DNA of 9,563 nucleotides from Candidatus Poseidoniaceae archaeon (GTDB lineage: Archaea > Thermoplasmatota > Poseidoniia > Poseidoniales > Poseidoniaceae), in assembly GCA_030741455.1 (NCBI GenBank), contig JASLVI010000051.1:1-9563 (forward strand), read 5' to 3'. A model generated the notes under the pieces. That model was not told where the DNA came from. It did no database searches and saw only the letters and a program-made list of their open reading frames with translations. A program made the position numbers and the translations under genes. This document shows positions 1-7,887 of this stretch, piece after piece (position 1 is the stretch's first letter; every line of letters begins with the position of its first letter).

Positions 1-104
1 CGAACCATGGCCTGCGAAATGCACCTTCGTTTTCAATCTCTCCCTTGTTTCGTAGGAGTCGAATGGACTGACACATTCAAGTCCTTTGAAAATCAGGCAA
101 AGGT
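1..104. other. Upstream region, no supportable gene
   Basis: This stretch lies before the surface-protein gene. On the + strand, frame 2 closes with TAG at 53-55 and frame 3 closes with TGA at 69-71 and again at 87-89. Either could be the tail of an upstream gene, but the 17 to 22 residues visible match nothing I recognise. On the - strand an ATG lies at 8-6 and leaves the window at once, so a divergent gene is possible but cannot be tested. I see no convincing TATA box or Shine-Dalgarno sequence; the AGG at 101-103 is too close to the ATG at 105 to act as one. The surface-protein mRNA may therefore be leaderless, which is an inference. Confidence 0.3.
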
Positions 105-3100
105 ATGGCCGGCTCTACCAAGGGACGTGGCATTGCCTTGCTCGTGCTGTTTTTGTTCGTCATGGGTCCTTACACAACGTTTGCTCCACCTGCTCCAGTC
201 ATCCATCTCGATGGCGAGCAGGTTGTCGATTCTGTATCGGTTGGGACCTCCGTAACGGTCGATGTTCGGCCGGGCCAAGCGAGTTTGACACCTTTTGATC
301 TGGACCTTCCTTCAAGTTCAGGTGCAATCACATCATTGGACATGACGGTTCAATCTGCGACAATGGCAAACTCTCAGACATTGCTCTGGGAGGGTGATTC
401 CGCTTGGAACCACGTTGATGCTGTGAAGAACAACACCTTCTCACAATCGGGTGTTTTGACCGGTGATGGTTCAGCACCTGGTTATGATTTCAACAATGGA
501 GCACAAGGTTGGACGTTTTCCAATTCGTACAGTGGACGGGTCACGACACCTTCCTGTGGATACAACGGCTCAAGTGGGGGGTCGCTTCGGACCTATGCTG
601 GTTCGACCCACGCAACTTCACCTGCTACCAATCTCGCCGGACGCACCAACATCCCGTTCCATGCATGGGTGCATGAAGGTCGATCTGGTTGTGGAGAAAC
701 ACCTGATTCTGGCGAGAATCTTCAACTCAAGTACAAGACTGCAAGCGGCCAATGGACAACGTTTCACACATTCCAAGGCGGTGGTTCACAAACCAGCAAT
801 TTCCAATATTCGACCATCTTGCCAGCAGCAGCACTCCACTCCACTTCTCAGTTTAGAATTCAACAAACATCAGGGAGCGGTACCTGCTGTGACTTTTGGT
901 TCATTGATGATGTGAAAGTGGTCATTCCTCCATTAACATCATGGACCAGTCCTTCGTTTGGATACAATTCTTCCAACAGCTTTTCTCTTGCAGAAGGCCC
1001 ATATGCCCCTATGCATATCAATGCAGATATCCCTACGGGTTCAAGTCTAACTTGGACACTGATTGACGCAACAACTGGCGACAACATCTCAGGTTTCGAA
1101 AACATCGAAGAAACACGAATCCATCTCGATGCTCTTGATTGGGAAACCTATGGAGCCATGCGTTTGCGACTTCTCTTTGAGGGCTTGGATACAAGTTCCA
1201 TGCCATCGGTTGAGTCAATCACAGGGGGCGGGCTGGTCAAAGATACCTTCTCCTCAAACCCGTTGGAGCGTGGATGGGCAATGAACAACAGTACCTATCT
1301 CGCAGGTTCGATTACATCGATTACCAATGGCACGGTCCACTCGCCATGGTTTACCAGTAATTCCCCTCTTGCAGGTTATCAGATCGCTGCAACGATGCAA
1401 GAGTACGACGCTTACGTACGTCATGATGAGGCAGACCCATGGATACCAATCGGCCTCCCTTATTCTGGACTACTAGGGCCCAATGAGCATGCTTTCCAAC
1501 TCATGTTCATGCACAATACATCACAGCCAGCGCTTCTCGATGAGGTTCAGGTGACGATGTCGAGCGGACAACGCGTACATGCTCCATCATTGGACATGGA
1601 TGGAGATGGCTTGTTGGAGTGGGGCGACCCAGATGTGAGAATTGGGTCATGGGGCTTCCAAGACCACTTCTCAAATGGTGAAAATACGGAACGCGACGCA
1701 TTTGGATTCGCAGGTCTTGCTGAGGCTGGTGCGTGGATTCCTGCATCCAATCTGAAACATTTCGCTGTTTCAGTTTCCAGTGAAAACGGCAACATGACGG
1801 GTATGTCTCTGCGCATTGCGGGTTCGACCATTGTCTCGAGAACGCTGGACAATGCAACAGTTTACCGCCTTGAGCTCAACGAATCTGAGTATGCGCTCTT
1901 ACAAGCAACATTGAACAGTCAAAGTGCATTGTTGAACAACCTGGGTCAAGGATTCGCACTCGTTAACATCGAAGTGTACGGTAATGGCGTAGCGACCTTC
2001 TCAAACCTCGCCGCTCCTTATTCAACCCAAATGTCGATTGCCGCCAATGAACAGTCCCCGCTTGTGATGTCAGCAAACTCAGCTTCTCGGACATCGAACT
2101 CCATTCCAACGATCACCTTACCGTTTAGTGGTCAATCAAATGGAAAATTGATTGTTGAAGTAACCAATATGGGCTTTAGCGACGATGTTGCTGCAGGCAT
2201 GGTTACGGTTGAGAATGCCTCAAGTCCATTAACGCCTTCCCAACGATGGATTTCGTTTAACACAAGATTTAGCGTTGACACAGCACGTTCGATCTCATTG
2301 ATTCGTTTGGATGTTCAAGGACAAAACAATCACGCAACGTGGTTGTTGCCAACGGGCGGAGGCCAATCGCTTGGGCAAGGGGACAGTTCGCTGATTGAAT
2401 TGCATCCAACCGAGGCCTTCGGCATTTCAGAAACATCGGCAACGATGCGTGAGATCACCGTCAAGTTCCGCGTTGAACAAGGATGGGATGATGAGGATTG
2501 GTTGACCGCTTCAATGCGTCTTGTCCTCGATAATGGCGTTGTTTCACGACCAGGCCAATATACGTGGAGTGGTATCGGAGGTGGTCAAGCCTTCGAGAAT
2601 GATTTAGCCATTAAGTCCGTTGAAATTTCAGATGATCATGGCGTTATCGATTCAACCACTGAGTATCTCGCCGCTGGAATGGGATTGAACTTCTCAATCG
2701 ACGTTGGTTACGAAGGCATTGACGGCATCGATGCCTTTGCTGATGGAGATGCTGAGGTTCAACTTTGGCAAGGCAATACAATGGTTGCCAATACGACAAA
2801 TCTCGATGTTGATATGTGGAACGTTTCGGATACGGCGCCGTTCTCCTTTGGAGATTTGACATGGACCGTTCGTGTGATTCCGCTCAATGGTGGGGGTGTC
2901 ATCACTCAATCAGAATACTCACGTACGTTCAAGATTGATCCAACCGCTCCAGCGGTGATTGCTTCGACGGTCGAATGGTACGACCATCGCCTCGCATCCC
3001 CGAGTCAAACGGTACAATTCCAAATTCTCGATCCTGTTTTACTTCCGTCGGACGTTCATGTCATGCTGTGGCGAGAATGGGCAGATGATCTTGATCTCAA

Positions 3101-5198
3101 CGGCTGGCCGAGTCCGGACGAATACAATGAACGGTCGCTCATCATTCCTACCGATTTGACGCAATCAACTGGTTTGTACACGCTTCTCTTTGATGATTCA
3201 ATGGGCTCTCAAGGTCAGAAAGTTGCTGGATACTTGGTTGGAATGGATGCATCTGGTCAGGTGCTCGAGGATGGTGGAACCGGTGAAGATGGTGAGCATC
3301 TTTTCATGTACCAAATCAACCCCGATGGCCAACCAAACTTGTCTCCAACAGCTATGTCGTGGACAGGTGGAGCAAAACCATGGCTCCACCCGAGCCAATC
3401 CTATACACTTCGAGTCGACATGAACGAACCCAATGGAGCCTCAGATTTGACCACGGTTGAAATTCAACTGGCCTCCAATATTCTCACATCACCGCTTTCG
3501 TTTACCTGGGATTTCAGAACCGATTCATGCACTTCAAACAGCATCCATCTCATCGTTCACGATTGCAACATGCTCGCCTTAGATGGAACCACTGCTGGCC
3601 CATACGAGAAGGATACTCGTCTGGTGACGGAGTTGGAACTTGCATGGACAACTCCTGACCTTGGAGACACGTTCCGTGAACCGAGCGTGAAAATCATCGA
3701 TCGAGCTGGTCAAGAAGTGATTCAGACCTTCCCTGCTTTACGTTGGCGATTTTCGCCGGCATTGACGATTCCACAAGAGACGGTTTCGTTGGTCCTTACT
3801 CAGGGAACTGTACTTGATGATGGTGCGCGACTTCCACCAAATTCACCGTTTGAAATCACTGGCGGATTGGTGTTTGAAGCGACAGAAGAAACACCTGATT
3901 TCAATTGCAGCGTTGATGTGATGTTTGGTGGACAAACCTACTCTGCTCAAACATACGATGGAATATGGAATGTTGAACTTCGTTCCCCAACAACATCGGG
4001 AACAATCCCATTGACATGGTCCGTTGGCTGCCTCCCGTCACAAGGTGTCGATGCTACGGATGAGGATTCCTCGGTCAAATGGATGGTTATTGATGGAATT
4101 GGTCCTGAACCCACAGAGGTTCAAACACCGAGACCAGGTTCGATTCTATCCGCTCAAGAACACGAGGTCACCATCGTCCTTGCCGAAGAAGGTGGAATTG
4201 ACTTTGAATCACTACGCCTCGTTTGGTGGATTGAAAATACGGATACGGGCGAATTCATCAGAGAAGGAGACAGCCCATTCTTGCTTCAAGGAACTAAAAT
4301 TAGTGGGCTCGGTCTAGTTGGAACAGGAACAATGGACTTGAGTGTTATCACCAATGATATGCTCATCGATAGGTTCACCGTTTTTGTTCTCGTTGAAGGA
4401 CGAGATCTTGCAGGAAATTCAGTTCTCGGGGGCGAGGGACAATCTGCAGGTAATGCAATCACTTCATGGTTGATGGAATGGCGGCAGCCGAAGTTTGAAC
4501 TTGAGACTCCTCCAATGGAATACTCTCGGATGAATCTTCGGACTGGTGATTCAACAGCGGTTCAAATCTTTGTCAAGAACGTTGGAACCTTGGATGGAAG
4601 TACCTATGCGACAATCTCAGTGGTTCGTGCAGATGGTACTTCTGAGGTACTTCGTCAAACAGAGATCGAAGTTGCTGAAGGCGGCAGGGGGACCATCCTT
4701 GTTGATTGGGCACCAGAGCAAACAGGCTTGCAATGGATCGAAGTCCAACTCGAAAGCGATGTGAAGGGCAACGGTCCTTCCGTTGATGTTCGTGCGAAAA
4801 GTAATCCCACATTCGCTGAAACAGTCTTTGGTGATGTGAATCCTGTCTTAGGGTCGATTGGAGCCCTGCTTGGCCTTTCCATCATTCTCGCATTGTTGTT
4901 GATGGCACGAAATGCTACCGTCCGCAGAGGTTCGAGATCGGAGTACGAATGGGACGAATATTCTGATTATCTTGACGAGGATGAAGACGATTACGTCGAT
5001 GATGATGCCGACCTCAATTTGACAGAACCAATTCAAGAATCAGCACCCGTTCAAGCCGCTTCGACTGCAGCAACAACGCAGGCAGCCACGAGCGATGGTT
5101 GGACACAAGGCTCAGATGGTGTCTGGTGGTGGCAAAATCAACAAGATGGCAGTTGGTGGTACAAGGATGACAACGGTGAAATCCTTCAATACAAATGA
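105..5198 (+). CDS. Giant secreted, membrane-anchored surface protein with Trp-rich cytoplasmic tail
   Basis: A 1697-residue protein probably displayed on the cell surface; its ligand or task is unknown. Residues 1-26 look like a signal peptide: Lys/Arg near the start, then a hydrophobic run IALLVLFLFVMG. Residues about 126-275 resemble a reelin/MAM-like jelly roll, ending in a CCDFWFIDDVKV motif. Residues 497-505 form a DMDGDGLLE calcium-loop-like motif. The middle is beta-rich, with Ig-like boundaries near 943 (KIDPTAP), 1078 and 1329. Residues about 1476-1565 look CARDB-like. A transmembrane helix spans about 1581-1601 and is followed by Arg residues, so the C-terminus should be cytoplasmic. 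There are eight cysteines (151, 196, 261, 262, 1142, 1154, 1268, 1309), all outside the cell, and at least 15 N-x-S/T sequons, suggesting disulfides and glycosylation. ATG 105 is the first start after the in-frame stop at 87-89. The gene call is firm; domain names come from motif reading only. Confidence 0.93.
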   Translation: MAGSTKGRGIALLVLFLFVMGPYTTFAPPAPVIHLDGEQVVDSVSVGTSVTVDVRPGQASLTPFDLDLPSSSGAITSLDMTVQSATMANSQTLLWEGDSAWNHVDAVKNNTFSQSGVLTGDGSAPGYDFNNGAQGWTFSNSYSGRVTTPSCGYNGSSGGSLRTYAGSTHATSPATNLAGRTNIPFHAWVHEGRSGCGETPDSGENLQLKYKTASGQWTTFHTFQGGGSQTSNFQYSTILPAAALHSTSQFRIQQTSGSGTCCDFWFIDDVKVVIPPLTSWTSPSFGYNSSNSFSLAEGPYAPMHINADIPTGSSLTWTLIDATTGDNISGFENIEETRIHLDALDWETYGAMRLRLLFEGLDTSSMPSVESITGGGLVKDTFSSNPLERGWAMNNSTYLAGSITSITNGTVHSPWFTSNSPLAGYQIAATMQEYDAYVRHDEADPWIPIGLPYSGLLGPNEHAFQLMFMHNTSQPALLDEVQVTMSSGQRVHAPSLDMDGDGLLEWGDPDVRIGSWGFQDHFSNGENTERDAFGFAGLAEAGAWIPASNLKHFAVSVSSENGNMTGMSLRIAGSTIVSRTLDNATVYRLELNESEYALLQATLNSQSALLNNLGQGFALVNIEVYGNGVATFSNLAAPYSTQMSIAANEQSPLVMSANSASRTSNSIPTITLPFSGQSNGKLIVEVTNMGFSDDVAAGMVTVENASSPLTPSQRWISFNTRFSVDTARSISLIRLDVQGQNNHATWLLPTGGGQSLGQGDSSLIELHPTEAFGISETSATMREITVKFRVEQGWDDEDWLTASMRLVLDNGVVSRPGQYTWSGIGGGQAFENDLAIKSVEISDDHGVIDSTTEYLAAGMGLNFSIDVGYEGIDGIDAFADGDAEVQLWQGNTMVANTTNLDVDMWNVSDTAPFSFGDLTWTVRVIPLNGGGVITQSEYSRTFKIDPTAPAVIASTVEWYDHRLASPSQTVQFQILDPVLLPSDVHVMLWREWADDLDLNGWPSPDEYNERSLIIPTDLTQSTGLYTLLFDDSMGSQGQKVAGYLVGMDASGQVLEDGGTGEDGEHLFMYQINPDGQPNLSPTAMSWTGGAKPWLHPSQSYTLRVDMNEPNGASDLTTVEIQLASNILTSPLSFTWDFRTDSCTSNSIHLIVHDCNMLALDGTTAGPYEKDTRLVTELELAWTTPDLGDTFREPSVKIIDRAGQEVIQTFPALRWRFSPALTIPQETVSLVLTQGTVLDDGARLPPNSPFEITGGLVFEATEETPDFNCSVDVMFGGQTYSAQTYDGIWNVELRSPTTSGTIPLTWSVGCLPSQGVDATDEDSSVKWMVIDGIGPEPTEVQTPRPGSILSAQEHEVTIVLAEEGGIDFESLRLVWWIENTDTGEFIREGDSPFLLQGTKISGLGLVGTGTMDLSVITNDMLIDRFTVFVLVEGRDLAGNSVLGGEGQSAGNAITSWLMEWRQPKFELETPPMEYSRMNLRTGDSTAVQIFVKNVGTLDGSTYATISVVRADGTSEVLRQTEIEVAEGGRGTILVDWAPEQTGLQWIEVQLESDVKGNGPSVDVRAKSNPTFAETVFGDVNPVLGSIGALLGLSIILALLLMARNATVRRGSRSEYEWDEYSDYLDEDEDDYVDDDADLNLTEPIQESAPVQAASTAATTQAATSDGWTQGSDGVWWWQNQQDGSWWYKDDNGEILQYK
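4839..5195 (+). other. Membrane anchor and cytoplasmic acidic/Trp-rich tail of the surface protein
   Basis: This part encodes residues 1579-1697 of the surface protein. A hydrophobic helix (about 1581-1601) is followed by Arg1602, Arg1607, Arg1608 and Arg1611, which fits a positive-inside stop-transfer signal. Next comes a strongly acidic segment (1613-1636, mostly Asp, Glu and Tyr), then an Ala/Thr/Gln-rich linker. The last 34 residues hold two units of the form DGxWW: DGVWWW at 1671-1676 and DGSWWY at 1681-1686, with Trp1666 before them and a final NGEILQYK. The aromatic-Asp-Gly pattern recalls small WW or OCRE modules, but I cannot assign it to either family. A cytoplasmic protein-interaction or sorting role is an inference. 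Confidence 0.7.
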
Positions 5199-5236
5199 TA
5201 CATCAATCCTATGAAACACGGATACGTGGGATGACC

Positions 5237-6976
5237 ATGAGCGAGCAAGAAGCAAGCATCATCGCTCTGCTTCAACTCAATCCTACCGTTGGCGATCTCG
5301 AGGGGAATGCTGCACGACTTGAACGTTTTATTCAGATTGCAGCATCATCTGGAGCAGCCGCTTGTGTCAGTACTGAACTCGCAATTTGCGGCTATCCTCC
5401 TCGTGACTTGTTGATGCAATCGACCTTTGTTGAACGCTCTCAACAGGCAGCATCATCCCTCAACGTCGAGGTTCCATCGTTGATTGGAACGCCAACAATG
5501 CCGGATCATGAGCGAGGAAAACCCGGAAATGGTGTCGTACTGCTTGGCAATGAAGCGCCCGTGAAAATAGTGGCTCGTAAGCAATTGCTTCCAACCTACG
5601 ATGTCTTTGATGAGGCCCGTTACTTCGATTCAGATGACCGACCAGGGATTGCTCGGACACTTCTTGGACCTCTTGAATTGGGTGTTACTGTTTGTGAGGA
5701 TGCATGGCAAGTTGCAGGAGAAACGCCTTCAGAATACGAAACCGATCCCATTGAACAATTGGCTGAATGGGGGCGGCAAGGAGTGCATTTGGATGCAACA
5801 GTAAATCTCTCAGCATCACCCTATCATACAAATAAAATCCAAACCCGTCTGCATGTTGCTCGAACAGCCGCAAAGACACTCAACCACCCATTTCTTCTTT
5901 GCAATCAGATTGGGGGTAACGACGATCTGCTCTTCGATGGACGCTCACTCGTAGCATGGCCATCTGGGGAGGTTGTCATCGCTCCTTCATGGACAGAAGG
6001 TATTCTTCTCGTCGATCTTCAACAATCAAGTGCAACACGGTGGATTTCGTTGGATGATTCCGAAGTAGAACTCCTTCATGTGGCGGCAAACGAAACAGGA
6101 GAAGGACGAGAAGATGTTCTTGAGGAACTTGCAGATGCTGTTGTTCTTGGATTGCGAGATTATTGTCAAAAGTCGGGTATTGAACGCATCGTTCTTGGAT
6201 TAAGCGGCGGAATTGATTCCGCAGTTGCAGCTTGTGTCGCAGCAGAGGCTGTAGGTGCTGAAAATGTGCTTGGACTTTCTATGCCGTCTCGGTTTTCTTC
6301 ACAACATTCCATCGATGATGCACAACATACTGCCAATGCTCTTGGATTGGAATATGCATCGATTTCAATCGATAAACATCATGCAGGTCTTGAGCAGGGT
6401 TTAGCAACATTGCTTGAACAAGGTGCGAAAGTTGCTCAAGAGAACATTCAGGCACGACTTCGTGGAATTCTGGTCATGGCTCATGCGAATGCACAGGGGC
6501 GAATGGCGATTGCAACTGGGAATAAATCGGAACTCGCACAAGGGTATTGTACGCTCTATGGCGACATGGCAGGAGGCTATACGCCACTTGGAGATGTTTA
6601 CAAAATGGACGTCTATGGATTAGCAGAAGTCTTCAATCGCAGGGCGGTCAAGCGTGGCCAAGAACCTCCTGTTAATGATTCGACCATGACCAAGCCACCT
6701 TCTGCTGAACTTGCTCCCGATCAACGAGATGATGATACGCTCCCTCCATACGAAATCCTTGATGAAATTCTTCGCTACCATATCGAAGAGGGTCTTGGTG
6801 CCAAGGCAATATCGGAGCGTGGATTTGAGCATGCAATGGTTGTCTCTGTTCTTCAACGTCTTGAAGCAAACGAGCACAAGCGTTGGCAAATGGCTCCTGC
6901 TCCTCGCGTTTCTTCACGCGCCTTCGGCCAAGGATGGCGCCATCCACTCGCCAGCAGACATGATTGGAGACAATAG
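5237..6976 (+). CDS. nadE: Glutamine-dependent NAD+ synthetase
   Basis: Catalyses the last step of NAD+ synthesis: deamido-NAD+ plus ATP plus glutamine gives NAD+, AMP, PPi and glutamate. Numbering is from the start used here (579 residues). The N-terminal nitrilase-like glutaminase domain (about 5-270) shows the full Glu-Lys-Cys triad: Glu47 in TELAICGYPPRD, Lys115 in RKQLLPTYDVFDEARYF and Cys153 in VTVCEDAW. The C-terminal synthetase domain (about 290-579) has the ATP-pyrophosphatase loop SGGIDS at 323-328, TGNKSELAQGY from 427 and PSAEL at 488-492 followed by a DDDTLPPY segment. Length fits the bacterial-type two-domain enzyme; many archaea carry only the ammonia-dependent synthetase domain. 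The reading frame is open from an ATG at 5195, which overlaps the surface-protein stop as ATGA, and there are further ATGs at 5231 and 5237. Family members begin a few residues before the IALLQLNP strand, so 5231 or 5237 fits best. No clear ribosome binding site decides between them. Confidence 0.96.
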   Translation: MSEQEASIIALLQLNPTVGDLEGNAARLERFIQIAASSGAAACVSTELAICGYPPRDLLMQSTFVERSQQAASSLNVEVPSLIGTPTMPDHERGKPGNGVVLLGNEAPVKIVARKQLLPTYDVFDEARYFDSDDRPGIARTLLGPLELGVTVCEDAWQVAGETPSEYETDPIEQLAEWGRQGVHLDATVNLSASPYHTNKIQTRLHVARTAAKTLNHPFLLCNQIGGNDDLLFDGRSLVAWPSGEVVIAPSWTEGILLVDLQQSSATRWISLDDSEVELLHVAANETGEGREDVLEELADAVVLGLRDYCQKSGIERIVLGLSGGIDSAVAACVAAEAVGAENVLGLSMPSRFSSQHSIDDAQHTANALGLEYASISIDKHHAGLEQGLATLLEQGAKVAQENIQARLRGILVMAHANAQGRMAIATGNKSELAQGYCTLYGDMAGGYTPLGDVYKMDVYGLAEVFNRRAVKRGQEPPVNDSTMTKPPSAELAPDQRDDDTLPPYEILDEILRYHIEEGLGAKAISERGFEHAMVVSVLQRLEANEHKRWQMAPAPRVSSRAFGQGWRHPLASRHDWRQ

Positions 6977-6985
6977 TCGATGAAC

Positions 6986-7008
6986 ATAAGAGGATGAAGC
7001 AGGACGAT
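6986..7008 (+). promoter_or_regulatory. Leader words shared with the aconitase X leader
   Basis: Between nadE and trhO the words ATAAGAG (6986-6992), GATGAAGC (6993-7000) and CGAT (7005-7008) occur in order before the ATG at 7014. The same three words, in the same order, precede the aconitase X gene. ATAAGAG sits 28 nt before the trhO start, where a weak TATA-like element of a leaderless transcript could lie. This could equally be chance; I have no proof of function. Confidence 0.22.
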
Positions 7009-7013
7009 TCATC

Positions 7014-7856
7014 ATGACCGACCAGCATCTCAACATTGCAGGGTACAAGTTTGTTGTACTCGACGATCGAGATGCGTTACGTCAGCCCTTGAAAGCGCAG
7101 TGTGATGAACTCGGATTGAAAGGAACGATTCTTATCAGCCATGAAGGAATCAATATCTTCGTAGCTGGTCCTGAACAAAGCATCGTCGCATTTCGAGCCT
7201 ATCTTTCCAAAGATGAACGATTTGGTGACATCGATTTCAAAGAATCATATTCTGAACATCAACCGTTTAATCGAATGAATGTCCGTCTCAAAAACGAAAT
7301 CATCTCTGTTGGCATTCCAAACTTTGATCGAGTTGAATCAATGGATGGACGAATCCTTCCAAAAGAACTTCACGAGAAACTTCTCAATGGCGACGAAGTT
7401 GTCCTTTTGGACACTCGAAACACCTACGAAACACGTTTGGGAACCTTTCACAATGCAATTGAATTGGATATCGATACCTTCCGTGCTTTTCCACAAGCCG
7501 TTTCCGAACTTGAAGAATCTTTGAAGGACAAAGAGATCGTTATGTTCTGTACTGGAGGCGTTCGTTGTGAAAAGGCCAGCGTCATCATGAAGGATGCTGG
7601 ATTTGCCAACATCAAACAGCTTGAAGGAGGCATTCTCGGCTATTTCGAGCATGTTGGAGGCGATTATTGGGATGGTGAATGTTTCGTCTTTGACAAACGT
7701 GTCGCGCTCCTTCCCGACTTAACCGAGACTGGAACAACGATTTGTTTTGCATGTCGCGAACCACTCACGCCTAAGGAGCAATTGCATCCAGCATACGTAC
7801 CTGGCGAATCGTGTTCGTATTGTATCGATCGTCGTCAATCCCAGACCATCCATTGA
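7014..7856 (+). CDS. trhO: TrhO/UPF0176 rhodanese-like tRNA uridine(34) hydroxylase
   Basis: Characterised bacterial TrhO (E. coli YceA) hydroxylates uridine 34 of certain tRNAs to 5-hydroxyuridine in an oxygen-dependent way. The role here is by homology. The 280 residues show the family layout: an N-terminal alpha/beta domain (about 8-95) containing LKGTILISHEGIN; a rhodanese domain (about 120-220) with LLDTRNTYE and the active loop CTGGVRCEKAS, whose Cys179 is the predicted catalytic residue and Arg184-Cys185 are also typical; and a C-terminal segment with two CxxC pairs, Cys244/Cys247 and Cys267/Cys270, that could bind zinc. The segment QLEGGILGYFEHVGG joining them is characteristic of the family. 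The gene starts 37 nt after nadE and ends 45 nt before the aconitase X gene, suggesting one transcript. ATG 7014 is the only start that keeps the N-terminal strand intact. No strong Shine-Dalgarno sequence is present. Confidence 0.92.
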   Translation: MTDQHLNIAGYKFVVLDDRDALRQPLKAQCDELGLKGTILISHEGINIFVAGPEQSIVAFRAYLSKDERFGDIDFKESYSEHQPFNRMNVRLKNEIISVGIPNFDRVESMDGRILPKELHEKLLNGDEVVLLDTRNTYETRLGTFHNAIELDIDTFRAFPQAVSELEESLKDKEIVMFCTGGVRCEKASVIMKDAGFANIKQLEGGILGYFEHVGGDYWDGECFVFDKRVALLPDLTETGTTICFACREPLTPKEQLHPAYVPGESCSYCIDRRQSQTIH

Positions 7857-7862
7857 TTGTGA

Positions 7863-7887
7863 ATAAGAGTCTTGATGAAGCGCCGAT
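7863..7887 (+). promoter_or_regulatory. Leader words shared with the trhO leader
   Basis: Between trhO and the aconitase X gene the words ATAAGAG (7863-7869), GATGAAGC (7874-7881) and CGAT (7884-7887) occur in order before the ATG at 7902. They match the words before trhO, with a 4-nt insertion between the first two and 2 nt fewer between the last two. This could be a common promoter or translation element, a remnant of duplicated sequence, or coincidence. Confidence 0.22.

Noticed and set aside
6..104. Possible divergent gene start (ATG at 8-6 on the - strand) or upstream gene tails
   Set aside because: Too few bases are visible to support any of these; none of the short translations is recognisable.
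463..915. Open frame of 150 codons on the + strand within the surface-protein gene
   Set aside because: It is a frame-shifted reading of the reelin-like region, whose motifs are intact in the main frame.
1507..1857. Open frame of 116 codons on the - strand
   Set aside because: It lies wholly inside the surface-protein gene, has a residue mix typical of an antisense shadow (many His, Pro, Arg, Ser), and shows no known motif or leader.
4941..5150. Possible sequencing frameshift or repeat artefact in the GAT/GAG- and TGG-rich tail
   Set aside because: The frame stays open to a sensible ending, the acidic and Trp-rich parts fit a known style of surface-protein tail, and the repeats are too irregular to be slippage.
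6672..7028. Open frame of 118 codons on the - strand spanning the nadE-trhO junction
   Set aside because: It overlaps the conserved synthetase motifs of nadE and the trhO start, and its protein shows no recognisable domain.
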